NCBI GenBank assembly: GCA_017501885.1
Contig: JAFVWA010000158.1
Span: 1-39,856, forward strand
Length of the DNA: 39,856 nucleotides
Source: Clostridia bacterium
GTDB lineage: Bacteria; Bacillota; Clostridia; Christensenellales; Borkfalkiaceae
Direction of reading: 5' to 3'
How positions within the stretch are numbered: the first letter of the stretch is position 1; every line of letters begins with the position of its first letter. The notes under the pieces were generated by a model. It searched no databases. It was not told the DNA's origin and saw only the letters and a list, made by a program, of their open reading frames with translations. The position numbers were made by a program, and so were the translations under genes. Below, piece by piece: positions 7,623 through 15,875 of the stretch.

Positions 7623-9116
7623 TTAAAACATCTTATTTATTTCTTCAAGTGTTGTTCTAACTAACAAGTCTCCGCCTTCGTGCCCTGCCCAACCGCTGGA
7701 AACGTATGCCGAATAATGGCTTCCTTCTTCTGCTTTTTCTGTTGGCAAATAACCATTAACGCCACAAGCAAGTTGAATTAGGAAAGTTTGTTTTGCCTTA
7801 CTTCTCGCTCTTATTTGGTTACCATAATCTAAGAATAATTCAAAGGGGTTTGTTGCAAAGGCAACGTCGCCAAATCTAACGAAATGCACTTCTATATCGA
7901 ATAAATCTTTCGTTTGCTGTTCTTCATATCTAACTATATTGCCTGCATGAATATGAAGTCTTGCATTATCTTCAAAACTAATCTTTTTTCCACGATTTTT
8001 ATCAATAAAGTCTTGGATAGCTTTTACGGAATTATTATACTCAGTCTTATTAACTCTTCTTAAAGGTAATGAAAGATTTATTGTTTTATGCTCTAAAACT
8101 GATTGGTTAATTTTATTTTCATCAAGTTCTTCAAAAACAGAAATAATTTCGTTGCTTATACGCTTTCCAACGACTTTTAAACCACTCACGTCATACATAG
8201 ATGGATCTTGTCTTCTTTCTATATAGTTTTCTCTCTTAACGTTTGGATCGTCGATAGGCGTTTCAGGGTTAACCCAACGAATCATATCTCTTGGACATTG
8301 ATCCCCAGCTGCAGAAATTAAACCGAGAACGAAAATCTTTTTTCCAAAATGCTTTTCAAGATTTTCTTTTACCTTTCCCCAATAGTCTGAAGATATAAAG
8401 CTTCTTTGCTCAACAACTTGCGCAGGACAAGCAATGTTTGCGATAACCCCGTTTAAGTTTTTATTATTATCAAAAGTGTAAATAAGTTCAATACCTGAAT
8501 CATTTCCTGCTTCAAGTTCTGTAAAGTTTGCGCTGTTTGTATCGCCCCACATAGCAGCAGAACCGTCGTCGTAACAAACACGTCTACAATGACCAACAAC
8601 TGCTCTACCAAAAGCGTTTTGATAATAACCTTCACTTCTATTATTCCAAGCTTCTATTATTGCTTGAGAAATCTTATCAACAAGAAAGTCAAGAGAATCT
8701 TTAGGTGACAAACATTTTTCGTTAGAAACAAGTGGAACGTATTGCATATCTTCAGGAATAATTTCTTGCAAATATGCAAGAGAGCTCTTTTTAACAGGCT
8801 TACCCTCTTCTTTCCTTGAATAAACGTAAGAAGTATGCGTATGAATTGCGCTAATAATTATTTTATCAGGAGATAAGTCAATTTCCTTACATACTTTTTC
8901 TTTAACCAATTTGTTAAGGTTTTCGCCAACACTAACAAGGTCGCAAGAACAAATAATCATTTGCTCTTTTCCACACTCCACTGCAAAAGCCGTGGCTGTA
9001 ATAGGACTTTCTACTTCGTCAGTAATTCTTTCATAGAATTGTCCAGCTAAACTAATTTTAGTTCCTTTCTCTGGCGAAAAATCAACTTCGCTCCAACCAA
9101 TTTTAATTTTATCCAT
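7623..9116 (-). CDS. Neutral/alkaline ceramidase-fold hydrolase
   Basis: A 497-residue protein of the neutral/alkaline non-lysosomal ceramidase family (PF04734 type). Seen: IKIGWSEVDFSPEKG at the start, the zinc motif AIHTHTS (His92, His94), IACPAQVVEQ (about 229-238) where classical ceramidases have a CHP-type zinc ligand segment, SSDYWG, and AAGDQCPRD (269-277) at the position of the nucleophile motif GDxSPN. Here the serine is replaced by Cys274. There is no signal peptide. Intracellular members in sugar operons are not shown to act on ceramide, so an amide hydrolase on an imported compound is more likely. GAGGAG supports ATG 9116, which overlaps the transporter stop by 8 bases. Confidence 0.8.
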   Translation of the reverse strand: MDKIKIGWSEVDFSPEKGTKISLAGQFYERITDEVESPITATAFAVECGKEQMIICSCDLVSVGENLNKLVKEKVCKEIDLSPDKIIISAIHTHTSYVYSRKEEGKPVKKSSLAYLQEIIPEDMQYVPLVSNEKCLSPKDSLDFLVDKISQAIIEAWNNRSEGYYQNAFGRAVVGHCRRVCYDDGSAAMWGDTNSANFTELEAGNDSGIELIYTFDNNKNLNGVIANIACPAQVVEQRSFISSDYWGKVKENLEKHFGKKIFVLGLISAAGDQCPRDMIRWVNPETPIDDPNVKRENYIERRQDPSMYDVSGLKVVGKRISNEIISVFEELDENKINQSVLEHKTINLSLPLRRVNKTEYNNSVKAIQDFIDKNRGKKISFEDNARLHIHAGNIVRYEEQQTKDLFDIEVHFVRFGDVAFATNPFELFLDYGNQIRARSKAKQTFLIQLACGVNGYLPTEKAEEGSHYSAYVSSGWAGHEGGDLLVRTTLEEINKMF

Positions 9117-10371
9117 TTTGTTTCTCCTCAAAAAATTTTCTTTTAGATGCCCAAATAGCACCGATTATTGACAAAACAAGTGACACTACACCAATAATAG
9201 TTATAAATATAAAAAACGCTCCCCAGCCCCAACTTTCCATTATAATAGCGGATATAAATGGAACTATTGCGGCACTGATGCAAGCTAACGCGTTAAGAAT
9301 TAGTGAGCTCTTTCCCGTCTCGATTATCCCACGCATTTTTAACGGCAAGAAAGCAAGTAAAACGTTCATAACGGCTCTAATCAAGAAAAGTATTAATACC
9401 GGCATGATTATGCCGAGAATTAAACTATAATCATATAAGAAAATCATTAATCCCATAACAATTACAGCACCGATTAGCAAAGGAATCAAAACAGCAAAGT
9501 AATTGTTATTCTTTTTACATAAATATGAACTAAAGAACGGCCCAAAGAATATACCAATAGGCAATAATAAGGTAATCAAAATAGAATATGATGACGGAAC
9601 TCCGTGCACTTCCTTTAAGAAGTTTGGCACCCAATTGGTAAGCGCATAATAAACTATCGTTACAATAAATGAGAATACGCCAATAAAGCACATCAACATA
9701 AACACAATAAATCCTTTGCTTTGAGGTTTATTTTTCTCATTTACATAATTGATTTTTGTATTAATCTTGACTTCCCCAACGTTCTTTTCTATCTTCTTTT
9801 CAGAAACATAGAAGTATATAACAGTTAAAATAGTTAAAATACCAAAGAACAAAAATGTCCATTGCCAAGAAAGAACGGCAACGAAAAATGCTGCAACACC
9901 ATAGGCAAGAAATGTTCCTATTGCCATGCCGGTGCTCATAACGTTTGATACCGTTCGCATTAAGTAATCTGGAAAATACTTCCCAAAAATACTCATACAA
10001 CCGCCCCAAATAGCAACTTGGAATATTCCGTTAACACCCAAAATAAGCCATGCTTGCCAAATTTGATTAACAAACATCATCATGCTGAATGTAAGACCTG
10101 ACAAAAAAACTGTTATTCCTATGAACTTTTTTAAGTTTAATTTTTTTACAAAAGCAGTCAACAACAACTGTGCAGAAGCATAAACGAGATAGTATATAGT
10201 TAACCCGATAGAAAGACGCGACTTATCAACACCAAAATGTGGGCCTATTTCAACCATCTGCGCTGAATAACAAAGTTTAATTGCTATACTAACAACGTAT
10301 AACAAATAAGCAGAAATGAGTAAATTTATATAATATTTTTTATTTTGTCTATGTTCTGGTAGTAAATTCAT
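9109..10371 (-). CDS. MFS transporter
   Basis: A 420-residue integral membrane protein with about 12 hydrophobic segments and a charged central loop (about residues 195-225), the layout of the major facilitator superfamily. The second half contains LTNWVPNFLKEV followed by GIFFGPFFSSYL, reminiscent of the organophosphate and anion:cation symporter groups, although substrate cannot be inferred. It starts 8 bases after the amidohydrolase stop with only a weak GAAGAA site and overlaps the ceramidase-like gene by 8 bases, so both neighbours are probably translationally coupled. It is the likely importer for the compound handled by this operon. Confidence 0.85.
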   Translation of the reverse strand: MNLLPEHRQNKKYYINLLISAYLLYVVSIAIKLCYSAQMVEIGPHFGVDKSRLSIGLTIYYLVYASAQLLLTAFVKKLNLKKFIGITVFLSGLTFSMMMFVNQIWQAWLILGVNGIFQVAIWGGCMSIFGKYFPDYLMRTVSNVMSTGMAIGTFLAYGVAAFFVAVLSWQWTFLFFGILTILTVIYFYVSEKKIEKNVGEVKINTKINYVNEKNKPQSKGFIVFMLMCFIGVFSFIVTIVYYALTNWVPNFLKEVHGVPSSYSILITLLLPIGIFFGPFFSSYLCKKNNNYFAVLIPLLIGAVIVMGLMIFLYDYSLILGIIMPVLILFLIRAVMNVLLAFLPLKMRGIIETGKSSLILNALACISAAIVPFISAIIMESWGWGAFFIFITIIGVVSLVLSIIGAIWASKRKFFEEKQNG

Positions 10372-10379
10372 AATATTCT

Positions 10380-11735
10380 TCAGTTTTTGTAATCAATAGT
10401 AATCGTTCCATCGCTATTAAAAACAACCGTTTGTTTATCCATTGAAAGAGACTTTTTGTGTGCTAGATACTCGTCTACGTTTTTAAATATAGGAGTAAAG
10501 TTATTAATAACGTTTGTCGCGTTTTTTGCATTATTTGACAATAGCGAATAAATTAAACCGACTTCAGCTTTTGCACCGTTTACACATGCGTTATAGTGAT
10601 TTTCAATAAAATAATCCTTTCCGTGTGAAACACCTATTGCGCCTGTCGTATACATATGAATTGATGGAAAAAGTGTGCTTACATCACCCATATCTGTTGA
10701 CGAAGCAAGCCAATCGTCAAGATACTTATAATTACCCTTTCCTACAATATTTTCAAACACGTCAAGTGCAACTTTTCGTAAATTTTCATCTTCTATAAGT
10801 GGTTCACTACCTGGTAGGTCTACGATATGAGCCGTAGCACCGATTGCAGCAACAGTTGCAGAAATTACTCGATTAATTTCATTATTTGCTTTTTTCATAG
10901 AAGCAGGGTTAGCTGCGCGAACGTAAGCCTCTATTTGAACATTATCTGGAACAGCATTAACAGCGTCTCCACCTTTAGTAATTATCGAGTGGAATCTAAC
11001 GTAATCTTTTTCAACAAACGTTTCTCTCAAGGAATTTACAGCAAGTAAGGCTAAATTTGCAGCATTTAGTGCGTTAATTCCATCTTCTGGGTGACCACCA
11101 GCGTGAGCAGCCTTTCCTTTAATTGTGATATGTTTTCTAATTACTCCATTATGCCCTTTTGTTAAAAGAAGCTTACCTTCTTCTTGAGGTTTTGGCGACA
11201 TATGAATCATAAATGCAATATCAACGTCATCAAAATATCTTCTACTAATAAACTCAGGCTTGCCCGAAGTAAATTTAATTACACCTTTTTTAACAAGCTC
11301 CTTTCTATAACCAGCTTCAATACCCTCCTCTGCAGGAACTAAACAAAGTTTAATTTTACCACACAAATCGTCAAGTATTTCTTTATGTTTAAGGCTTGCG
11401 GCAACACCGAGCATTACAGCACATTGAACGTGGTGCCCACAGTTATGTATCGCACCAGTTTGTTTATCGCAATCAGGATGGTTGAAATTAATAAGCGAAT
11501 CAAGTTCTGCCAGCACTAAAACAGTTGGGCCTGGTCTACCAGTATCGATCACAGTGTAAAAACCCGTAATATCTTTTGCGTAAGTGAGCTTATACCCCAT
11601 ATTTTCAAAAACATCAGCTATATACTTATTTGTTTTAAACTCTTTATAGCCAGGCTCAGGATTTTCCCAAATCCACTTTTCGGCATCAAGCATAAGTTTT
11701 TCGTATTTTTCTACAATATCGAATACTTTCTTCAT
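10380..11735 (-). CDS. M20-family amidohydrolase (AbgB/M20D type)
   Basis: A 451-residue zinc-dependent amidohydrolase. Metal ligands are seen in HNCGHH (about residues 97-102), PAEEG with the catalytic glutamate near 136, and the C-terminal region containing GVSHGKDYFIENHYN. The dimerisation domain contains GKAAHAGGHPEDGINAL. Family members remove an acyl, benzoyl or amino acid group from an amide. I chose ATG 11735, 5 bases after GGAGGG; the upstream frame begins only with TTG. It is the first gene of the operon behind the promoter at 11759-11786 and so is expressed most directly. An N-acylated or amino-acid-conjugated substrate is inferred, not seen. Confidence 0.85.
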   Translation of the reverse strand: MKKVFDIVEKYEKLMLDAEKWIWENPEPGYKEFKTNKYIADVFENMGYKLTYAKDITGFYTVIDTGRPGPTVLVLAELDSLINFNHPDCDKQTGAIHNCGHHVQCAVMLGVAASLKHKEILDDLCGKIKLCLVPAEEGIEAGYRKELVKKGVIKFTSGKPEFISRRYFDDVDIAFMIHMSPKPQEEGKLLLTKGHNGVIRKHITIKGKAAHAGGHPEDGINALNAANLALLAVNSLRETFVEKDYVRFHSIITKGGDAVNAVPDNVQIEAYVRAANPASMKKANNEINRVISATVAAIGATAHIVDLPGSEPLIEDENLRKVALDVFENIVGKGNYKYLDDWLASSTDMGDVSTLFPSIHMYTTGAIGVSHGKDYFIENHYNACVNGAKAEVGLIYSLLSNNAKNATNVINNFTPIFKNVDEYLAHKKSLSMDKQTVVFNSDGTITIDYKN

Positions 11736-11758
11736 TTCGCCCTCCAAAAGATATTTTA

Positions 11759-11786
11759 ATTATACCACAAAAATTTGATATGTTAA
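11759..11786 (-). promoter_or_regulatory. Promoter of the catabolic operon
   Basis: TTAACA (11781-11786), 16 bases, TATAAT (11759-11764) on the minus strand. The transcript would begin near 11752, leaving a very short leader before the amidohydrolase ribosome binding site. Confidence 0.75.
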
Positions 11787-11795
11787 GTATTTATT

Positions 11796-11814
11796 TTACG
11801 AAACTTTTTCGTAA
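11796..11814. promoter_or_regulatory. Candidate operator for the LacI-type regulator
   Basis: TTACGAAA-CTT-TTTCGTAA is a perfect 8-bp inverted repeat with a 3-base centre. It lies between the divergent promoters, 10 bases upstream of the operon's -35 box and 24 bases upstream of the regulator's -35 box. Position and symmetry fit binding by the adjacent LacI-family protein. Because it lies outside the core promoters, activation or dual control is as likely as simple repression. Confidence 0.6.
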
Positions 11815-11838
11815 TTTTTTCTTTTTAACCCTTTTTAT

Positions 11839-11867
11839 TTGTTAAATAAATTTATAAATGTTATAAT
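11839..11867 (+). promoter_or_regulatory. Promoter of the LacI-type regulator
   Basis: TTGTTA (11839-11844), 17 bases, TATAAT (11862-11867) on the + strand, followed by AAGAAGG ahead of the ATG at 11895. Confidence 0.75.
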
Positions 11868-11894
11868 AACCTAGAGAGTAAGAAGGTATTAAAA

Positions 11895-12869
11895 ATGAAT
11901 CTTAAACAACTTGCGCAAATAACAGGAGTTTCTATCTCGACAGTTTCTAAAATTTTCTCTGGAAGTGAAGAAATTAGCGAGCAAACAAAAAAGATTGTAT
12001 TAGACAAGGCAAAAGAATTAGGAATCTTCGATAAGTACAATAAAAATAAATATGAAAAAAAATTAATTGTCGTAATATGTCCCGAATTAAAAAGCGAATA
12101 CTACACTTCTATTCTTTCAATATTTAACAAAGTTTTAATTGATAAAAATTGCACAATGTCAGTATCAGTTAGCGGTTTTTCAATATCAATGGAAAATGAA
12201 CTTATTTCCCTTTATTCATCAGGTAGCCGAGCTGATGGAATAATTGTTATTGATGGACAAACAAAAGGCAAAAAAAATGCTAATATACCCTTGGTTTACA
12301 TCAACTCGGATGAAAACAGGTATTCTGACAGTATAAGCGTAGATTTTTATTCTGGAATTTACGAAGCAATAAAACATCTTAGAAATTGTGGGCATAAAAA
12401 AATCGGATTTATAGGCGAAACATTAACAAAAGATAAGGAAAGATTATTTACCAAAGCAATGAATCAATGCGGTTTACAAATTGATAATTCTCTTATAGTT
12501 GTTGATAAAAATCGTTTTGAAGACGCGGGCTTTAACGCTATCAAAAAATTATATGATAATAATAATCTTCCTACGGCAATCCTATGTGGTTATGACAACA
12601 TTGCGTATGGTGTTATTAATTTTATGGAAACTCATTCATTAACAATGCCTGACGATATTTCTATAATTGGAATTGACGATATTAAGTCATCGTCAGTTAA
12701 AAAAATTTCACTATCAAGTATTAAGGCAAACTACGAATACATTTGCGAAATAGCGCTTGAATTATTGCTTAAAAAGATTAACAACCCACACTATAAAATT
12801 ATTCAAACTATAAATGTAAAAAGTGAATTTATTAATAGAGCTTCAGTAAAGGATATTTCGTCAAAATAA
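11895..12869 (+). CDS. LacI/GalR-family transcriptional regulator
   Basis: A 324-residue regulator. The N-terminal helix-turn-helix MNLKQLAQITGVSISTVSKI (1-20) is followed by the hinge helix region and a periplasmic-binding-protein-like effector domain (about 58-320) with the typical SISVDFYSGIYEAIKHL and GYDNIAYGVI segments. It is divergent from the catabolic operon across 159 bases holding both promoters and a palindromic operator candidate, so it most likely senses the operon's sugar-like substrate. The YgjV-like gene begins one base after its stop and is cotranscribed. Confidence 0.92.
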   Translation: MNLKQLAQITGVSISTVSKIFSGSEEISEQTKKIVLDKAKELGIFDKYNKNKYEKKLIVVICPELKSEYYTSILSIFNKVLIDKNCTMSVSVSGFSISMENELISLYSSGSRADGIIVIDGQTKGKKNANIPLVYINSDENRYSDSISVDFYSGIYEAIKHLRNCGHKKIGFIGETLTKDKERLFTKAMNQCGLQIDNSLIVVDKNRFEDAGFNAIKKLYDNNNLPTAILCGYDNIAYGVINFMETHSLTMPDDISIIGIDDIKSSSVKKISLSSIKANYEYICEIALELLLKKINNPHYKIIQTINVKSEFINRASVKDISSK

Positions 12870-12870
12870 T

Positions 12871-13500
12871 ATGTGGAAAGATATACTCATACAGGGATTA
12901 GGTTTTATTGGCATCGCATTAGCAATTATATCCCTTCAATTCAACTCACACAAAAATATAGTTTTATTCAAAACACTCGCTGAAATCCCCTATTTAATTC
13001 AATACGTATTTTTAAACGCTTACGTTGGTATGGTAATGGGCGTTGTTGGAATTATTAGAAACTTAGTTTTTAAATATAGAGTTAAAAGAAACCTAAACAA
13101 CAAGCCCTATATTTTACTCTTTTGCTTTATAACAGTTATTTCAGGTGGTATAACGATTGCGCTTTCTTGGAGCCAAACTCTTGGAGTAATGAACAAATTT
13201 ACTCAAATTTTATCAATGCAAATTTTGCTTGGAGTATTATTTAGTTTTTTATCTATTATTGCTAAACTTTTTACAACAGTTGGATATGGCATAAAAGAAC
13301 CGAGAATAATTCGCGCTCTTAACTTCCCTGCAAGTTTTTTATGGCTTATATATAACCTTGTCTTCTTCTCACTTGCTGGTGTCCTACATGAAATCTTTGT
13401 AATGACGTCAATAGTTATCGCGGCAATACGATTTAGAAAAGTCCCTCCAATAAATGAATTGGAAAACCCTGCTGAATTTAATGAAAAAAGCTCTACTTAA
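12871..13500 (+). CDS. YgjV-family membrane protein
   Basis: A 209-residue membrane protein with about six hydrophobic segments. GFIGIALAIISLQFNSHKNI at the start and LNAYVGMVMGVVGIIRN fit the YgjV family (PF10688 type) of inner membrane proteins of unknown function. It begins one base after the regulator stop and has no separate Shine-Dalgarno sequence, so it depends on translational coupling. Its stop codon lies in the loop of the terminator hairpin at 13486-13512. Whether it has a role in the sugar pathway is unknown; cotranscription with the regulator is the only link. Confidence 0.8.
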   Translation: MWKDILIQGLGFIGIALAIISLQFNSHKNIVLFKTLAEIPYLIQYVFLNAYVGMVMGVVGIIRNLVFKYRVKRNLNNKPYILLFCFITVISGGITIALSWSQTLGVMNKFTQILSMQILLGVLFSFLSIIAKLFTTVGYGIKEPRIIRALNFPASFLWLIYNLVFFSLAGVLHEIFVMTSIVIAAIRFRKVPPINELENPAEFNEKSST

Positions 13501-13512
13501 CGTAGAGCTTTT
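13486..13512. terminator. Bidirectional terminator
   Basis: A perfect 11-bp stem, AAAAGCTCTAC (13486-13496) with GTAGAGCTTTT (13502-13512), has a 5-base loop. A T-rich tract follows on the + strand and a T run on the minus strand, so it can end both the regulator-YgjV transcript and the feoAB transcript. Confidence 0.9.
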
Positions 13513-13517
13513 CTTTT

Positions 13518-13685
13518 TTACCAATCGTCTTTTGGCGTAAGTTTTATATCATCGTAATACTCAAAATATTTTTCCTTGTCAGAAAGCGACCTTTCATCAT
13601 TCATTTCTTCGGGATACATTGCATCTTCTTCTACGCTATCCGCTTGTCGCATATAGTCGTATTGTGTTTTGAACTTTTCTGGCAT
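13518..13685 (-). CDS. Small acidic protein overlapping the feoB end
   Basis: A 55-residue frame, MPEKFKTQYDYMRQADSVEE at the start and ending IKLTPKDDW, not recognised as any known family. It is rich in Asp, Glu and Tyr, with no membrane segment or cysteine. AAAGGTGGAG lies just before the ATG. It overlaps the last 55 bases of feoB in another frame and ends 6 bases before the bidirectional terminator, so it fills exactly the space between the feoB stop and the terminator. That placement and the site argue for a real third gene of the feo operon, perhaps an accessory factor; without comparison across genomes this remains a proposal. Confidence 0.55.
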   Translation of the reverse strand: MPEKFKTQYDYMRQADSVEEDAMYPEEMNDERSLSDKEKYFEYYDDIKLTPKDDW

Positions 13686-15562
13686 ACTCCACCTTTACAA
13701 GAAAAACATTTTTCGCATTTATATTTTCGTTTCGCAAGTATAATAAAAGCGATTGACAGTATTATTATACCAAGTATTATCGAAAAAATCAAGCCAATAT
13801 TAAGCGTAAACAATTTTCCAAGCAGAACAATGAATAAAGCAACGGTATACCCTGCAACAAACTGAAAAACAAGCATAAACCAAAAACTCTTTTTGTTTTT
13901 TAATTCGTTTTTTGCTGCTGATATACTTGCGGCACACGGTGGAGATAACAATACAAACACCATAAAAGCATAAACCGAAAATTTATTGTTAAAAAGCAAC
14001 GTAAAATCCGAGTTTAGTAGCTCAAACGTTTCAACTACCGCTTCTTTTGCAAAAAATCCTGTAATTACTGATATTGCAGACTGCCAATTACAAAACCCTA
14101 ATGGATAAAATATATATTTAATAATATTGCCGAATGAATATAAAAAGCTTTCTTCTACGTTTACAGTATAGCCATATATGCCAAAATTGCTTAAAAGCCA
14201 CAACACGACAGAAACTGCAAAAATTACAGTTCCTGATTTATAGGTAAAGTCTTTTACTTTTTCCCATAAAACCCTCAACAAATCTTTTATCGACGGTAAT
14301 CTAAGTAAGGGCATTTCAAGAAGAAAATGTCTAGTTTGTTTGCTAAAATACTTAGTTTTATTAAGAATGTATCCAAACAAACCTATTGAAAACAACCCAA
14401 TAAAATATAAAGACGTAGAAACAAGCGCGCTACCATTAAAAAATACGTATGAAAACCAAGCAAAGACCGCACTCTTTGCTCCACAAGGCATAAAAGGGGC
14501 TAAATAAACGGTCATTTGTTTTTCCTTTGGGCAGTCAATTGTTCTTGTTGCCATGATTCCAGTAACAGCGCACCCAGAAGATAATATTATTGGAATAACT
14601 GACTTCCCTCCAAGTCCAAAACTCCTAAAAATCCTATCCAATATAAATGTTACTCTTGTCGCATAGCCACTTTCTTCAATAGTGGTCATCAATAAAAACA
14701 ATATTAAGATTTGAGGGGTAAAAGCCAAAACTGAACCTACACCCTTCAAAACAGCATTAGTAAATAAATCAATAATCCATGGGGAGAATCCAGCCTTAAA
14801 CATAGAATTTGAGGTTGAAATTATAAATTTAGCAAAAAAATTAGAAATGTAGCCACTTAAATACCCACCCACAGTTGAAGATAAAAAATACGTAAGCATA
14901 ACAACCATGCAAAAAATGGGTATTCCGAAGTATTTATGTGTAAATACTTTATCTAATTTTTCTGTAATGATCTCTGTTTTAGTAGTCTTCTGATTTATAA
15001 TATCTTTCATATAATGCGAAACAATGTTTTTACTGTTGTTAGAACTCTCTTTTAGTAATAACGCACCTTCGTTAACGGGTAAAACATTGAGCATTTTTCT
15101 TTCAAGCAAATCGATATTTAGATTTTTTTTCGCAGATATAGGAATAATTTCAACTCCAAATAATTGCTTTAACTTTGCAAAATTTATTGAAATTTTGTTT
15201 TTTTGCAGTTCGTCGTAGAAATTAATTACAAATACAACTGGTATCCCAAGCCTTATTATTTCACAAGATAAATAAAGATTTCTTTCAAGGTTAGTTCCGT
15301 CTAAAACGTTAATTATCAAAGATGGCTTATTTTCGCTTAGATATTTTGTTACTGCTTTTTCATCTTCCGTCTTTGCTTCTAACGAGTAAAGTCCTGGTAA
15401 GTCCACTATTTTAATTTTTTTATTCTTTTTATAGAAACCTTCTTTTTTTTCAGTCGTTACACCACTCCAATTGCCTGTTTTTTGATAACTGCCTGTAAGA
15501 GAATTAAAAAGCGAAGTTTTACCGCAGTTTGGATTACCAATTAAACATATTGAATTAATCAT
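13631..15562 (-). CDS. feoB: Ferrous iron transporter FeoB
   Basis: A 643-residue GTP-gated Fe(II) transporter. The G domain has GNPNCGKTS (G1, residues 9-17), DLPGLYSL (G3), NFYD (G4) and ISAKK (G5). The membrane part (about 210-610) carries the two gate motifs, SSGCAVTGIMATRT with CGAKSAVFAWF, and GFFAKEAVVE with SPPCAAS. The C-terminus ends in a short cysteine-rich tail (CEKCFSCKGGVCQK) like that of small FeoB-associated proteins, here fused. It overlaps feoA by 8 bases, giving coupled translation. Its 3' end overlaps a small acidic frame. Confidence 0.95.
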   Translation of the reverse strand: MINSICLIGNPNCGKTSLFNSLTGSYQKTGNWSGVTTEKKEGFYKKNKKIKIVDLPGLYSLEAKTEDEKAVTKYLSENKPSLIINVLDGTNLERNLYLSCEIIRLGIPVVFVINFYDELQKNKISINFAKLKQLFGVEIIPISAKKNLNIDLLERKMLNVLPVNEGALLLKESSNNSKNIVSHYMKDIINQKTTKTEIITEKLDKVFTHKYFGIPIFCMVVMLTYFLSSTVGGYLSGYISNFFAKFIISTSNSMFKAGFSPWIIDLFTNAVLKGVGSVLAFTPQILILFLLMTTIEESGYATRVTFILDRIFRSFGLGGKSVIPIILSSGCAVTGIMATRTIDCPKEKQMTVYLAPFMPCGAKSAVFAWFSYVFFNGSALVSTSLYFIGLFSIGLFGYILNKTKYFSKQTRHFLLEMPLLRLPSIKDLLRVLWEKVKDFTYKSGTVIFAVSVVLWLLSNFGIYGYTVNVEESFLYSFGNIIKYIFYPLGFCNWQSAISVITGFFAKEAVVETFELLNSDFTLLFNNKFSVYAFMVFVLLSPPCAASISAAKNELKNKKSFWFMLVFQFVAGYTVALFIVLLGKLFTLNIGLIFSIILGIIILSIAFIILAKRKYKCEKCFSCKGGVCQKSSKHNTTICDKRIA

Positions 15563-15782
15563 AAGGAATCACCTCAATATACCGCGCATCTTTTTTCCTT
15601 ATGGCTATCCTAAAACTCTTTATTTTAATTTCCAAAGGATCTAATAATGGAGCAATTCTTAATACTTTAACTTTACTACCAACAAAAACACCTAAATCAC
15701 TTAATCTTTCTATAAAAACGTTTTCACCACTTATGTTTTTAATTCTTGCTAATTTATTTATAGGTAAATTATTTAAATACAT
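15555..15782 (-). CDS. feoA: Ferrous iron transport protein FeoA
   Basis: A 75-residue SH3-like protein that docks on or regulates FeoB. The core RIKNISGENVFIERLSDLGV and the following GSKVKVLRIAPLLDP match FeoA. It is the first gene of the feo operon, behind the rplQ terminator, with no clear Shine-Dalgarno sequence before the ATG at 15782. No Fur-type operator was recognised in the 60 bases upstream. Confidence 0.9.
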   Translation of the reverse strand: MYLNNLPINKLARIKNISGENVFIERLSDLGVFVGSKVKVLRIAPLLDPLEIKIKSFRIAIRKKDARYIEVIPYD

Positions 15783-15842
15783 ATCAATTTATTTTATTTT
15801 TCCGATTGTTAAAATATTCAAGTATTAACCTTAAAACAAAAG

Positions 15843-15872
15843 AAAAAGCACCTGTTCGCACAGGTGCTTTTT
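15843..15872 (-). terminator. Terminator of the ribosomal superoperon
   Basis: A 13-bp stem (15843-15855 with 15860-15872, core GCACCTGT/ACAGGTGC) with a 4-base loop, and a T-rich tail on the minus strand. It lies 3 bases after the rplQ stop and separates rplQ from feoA. Confidence 0.9.
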
Positions 15873-15875
15873 TAA

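Noticed and set aside
7623-9116. Calling the ceramidase-fold gene a true ceramidase in sphingolipid breakdown
   Set aside because: There is no signal peptide, the nucleophile and one zinc motif differ from classical ceramidases, and the gene sits in a sugar isomerase-kinase operon.
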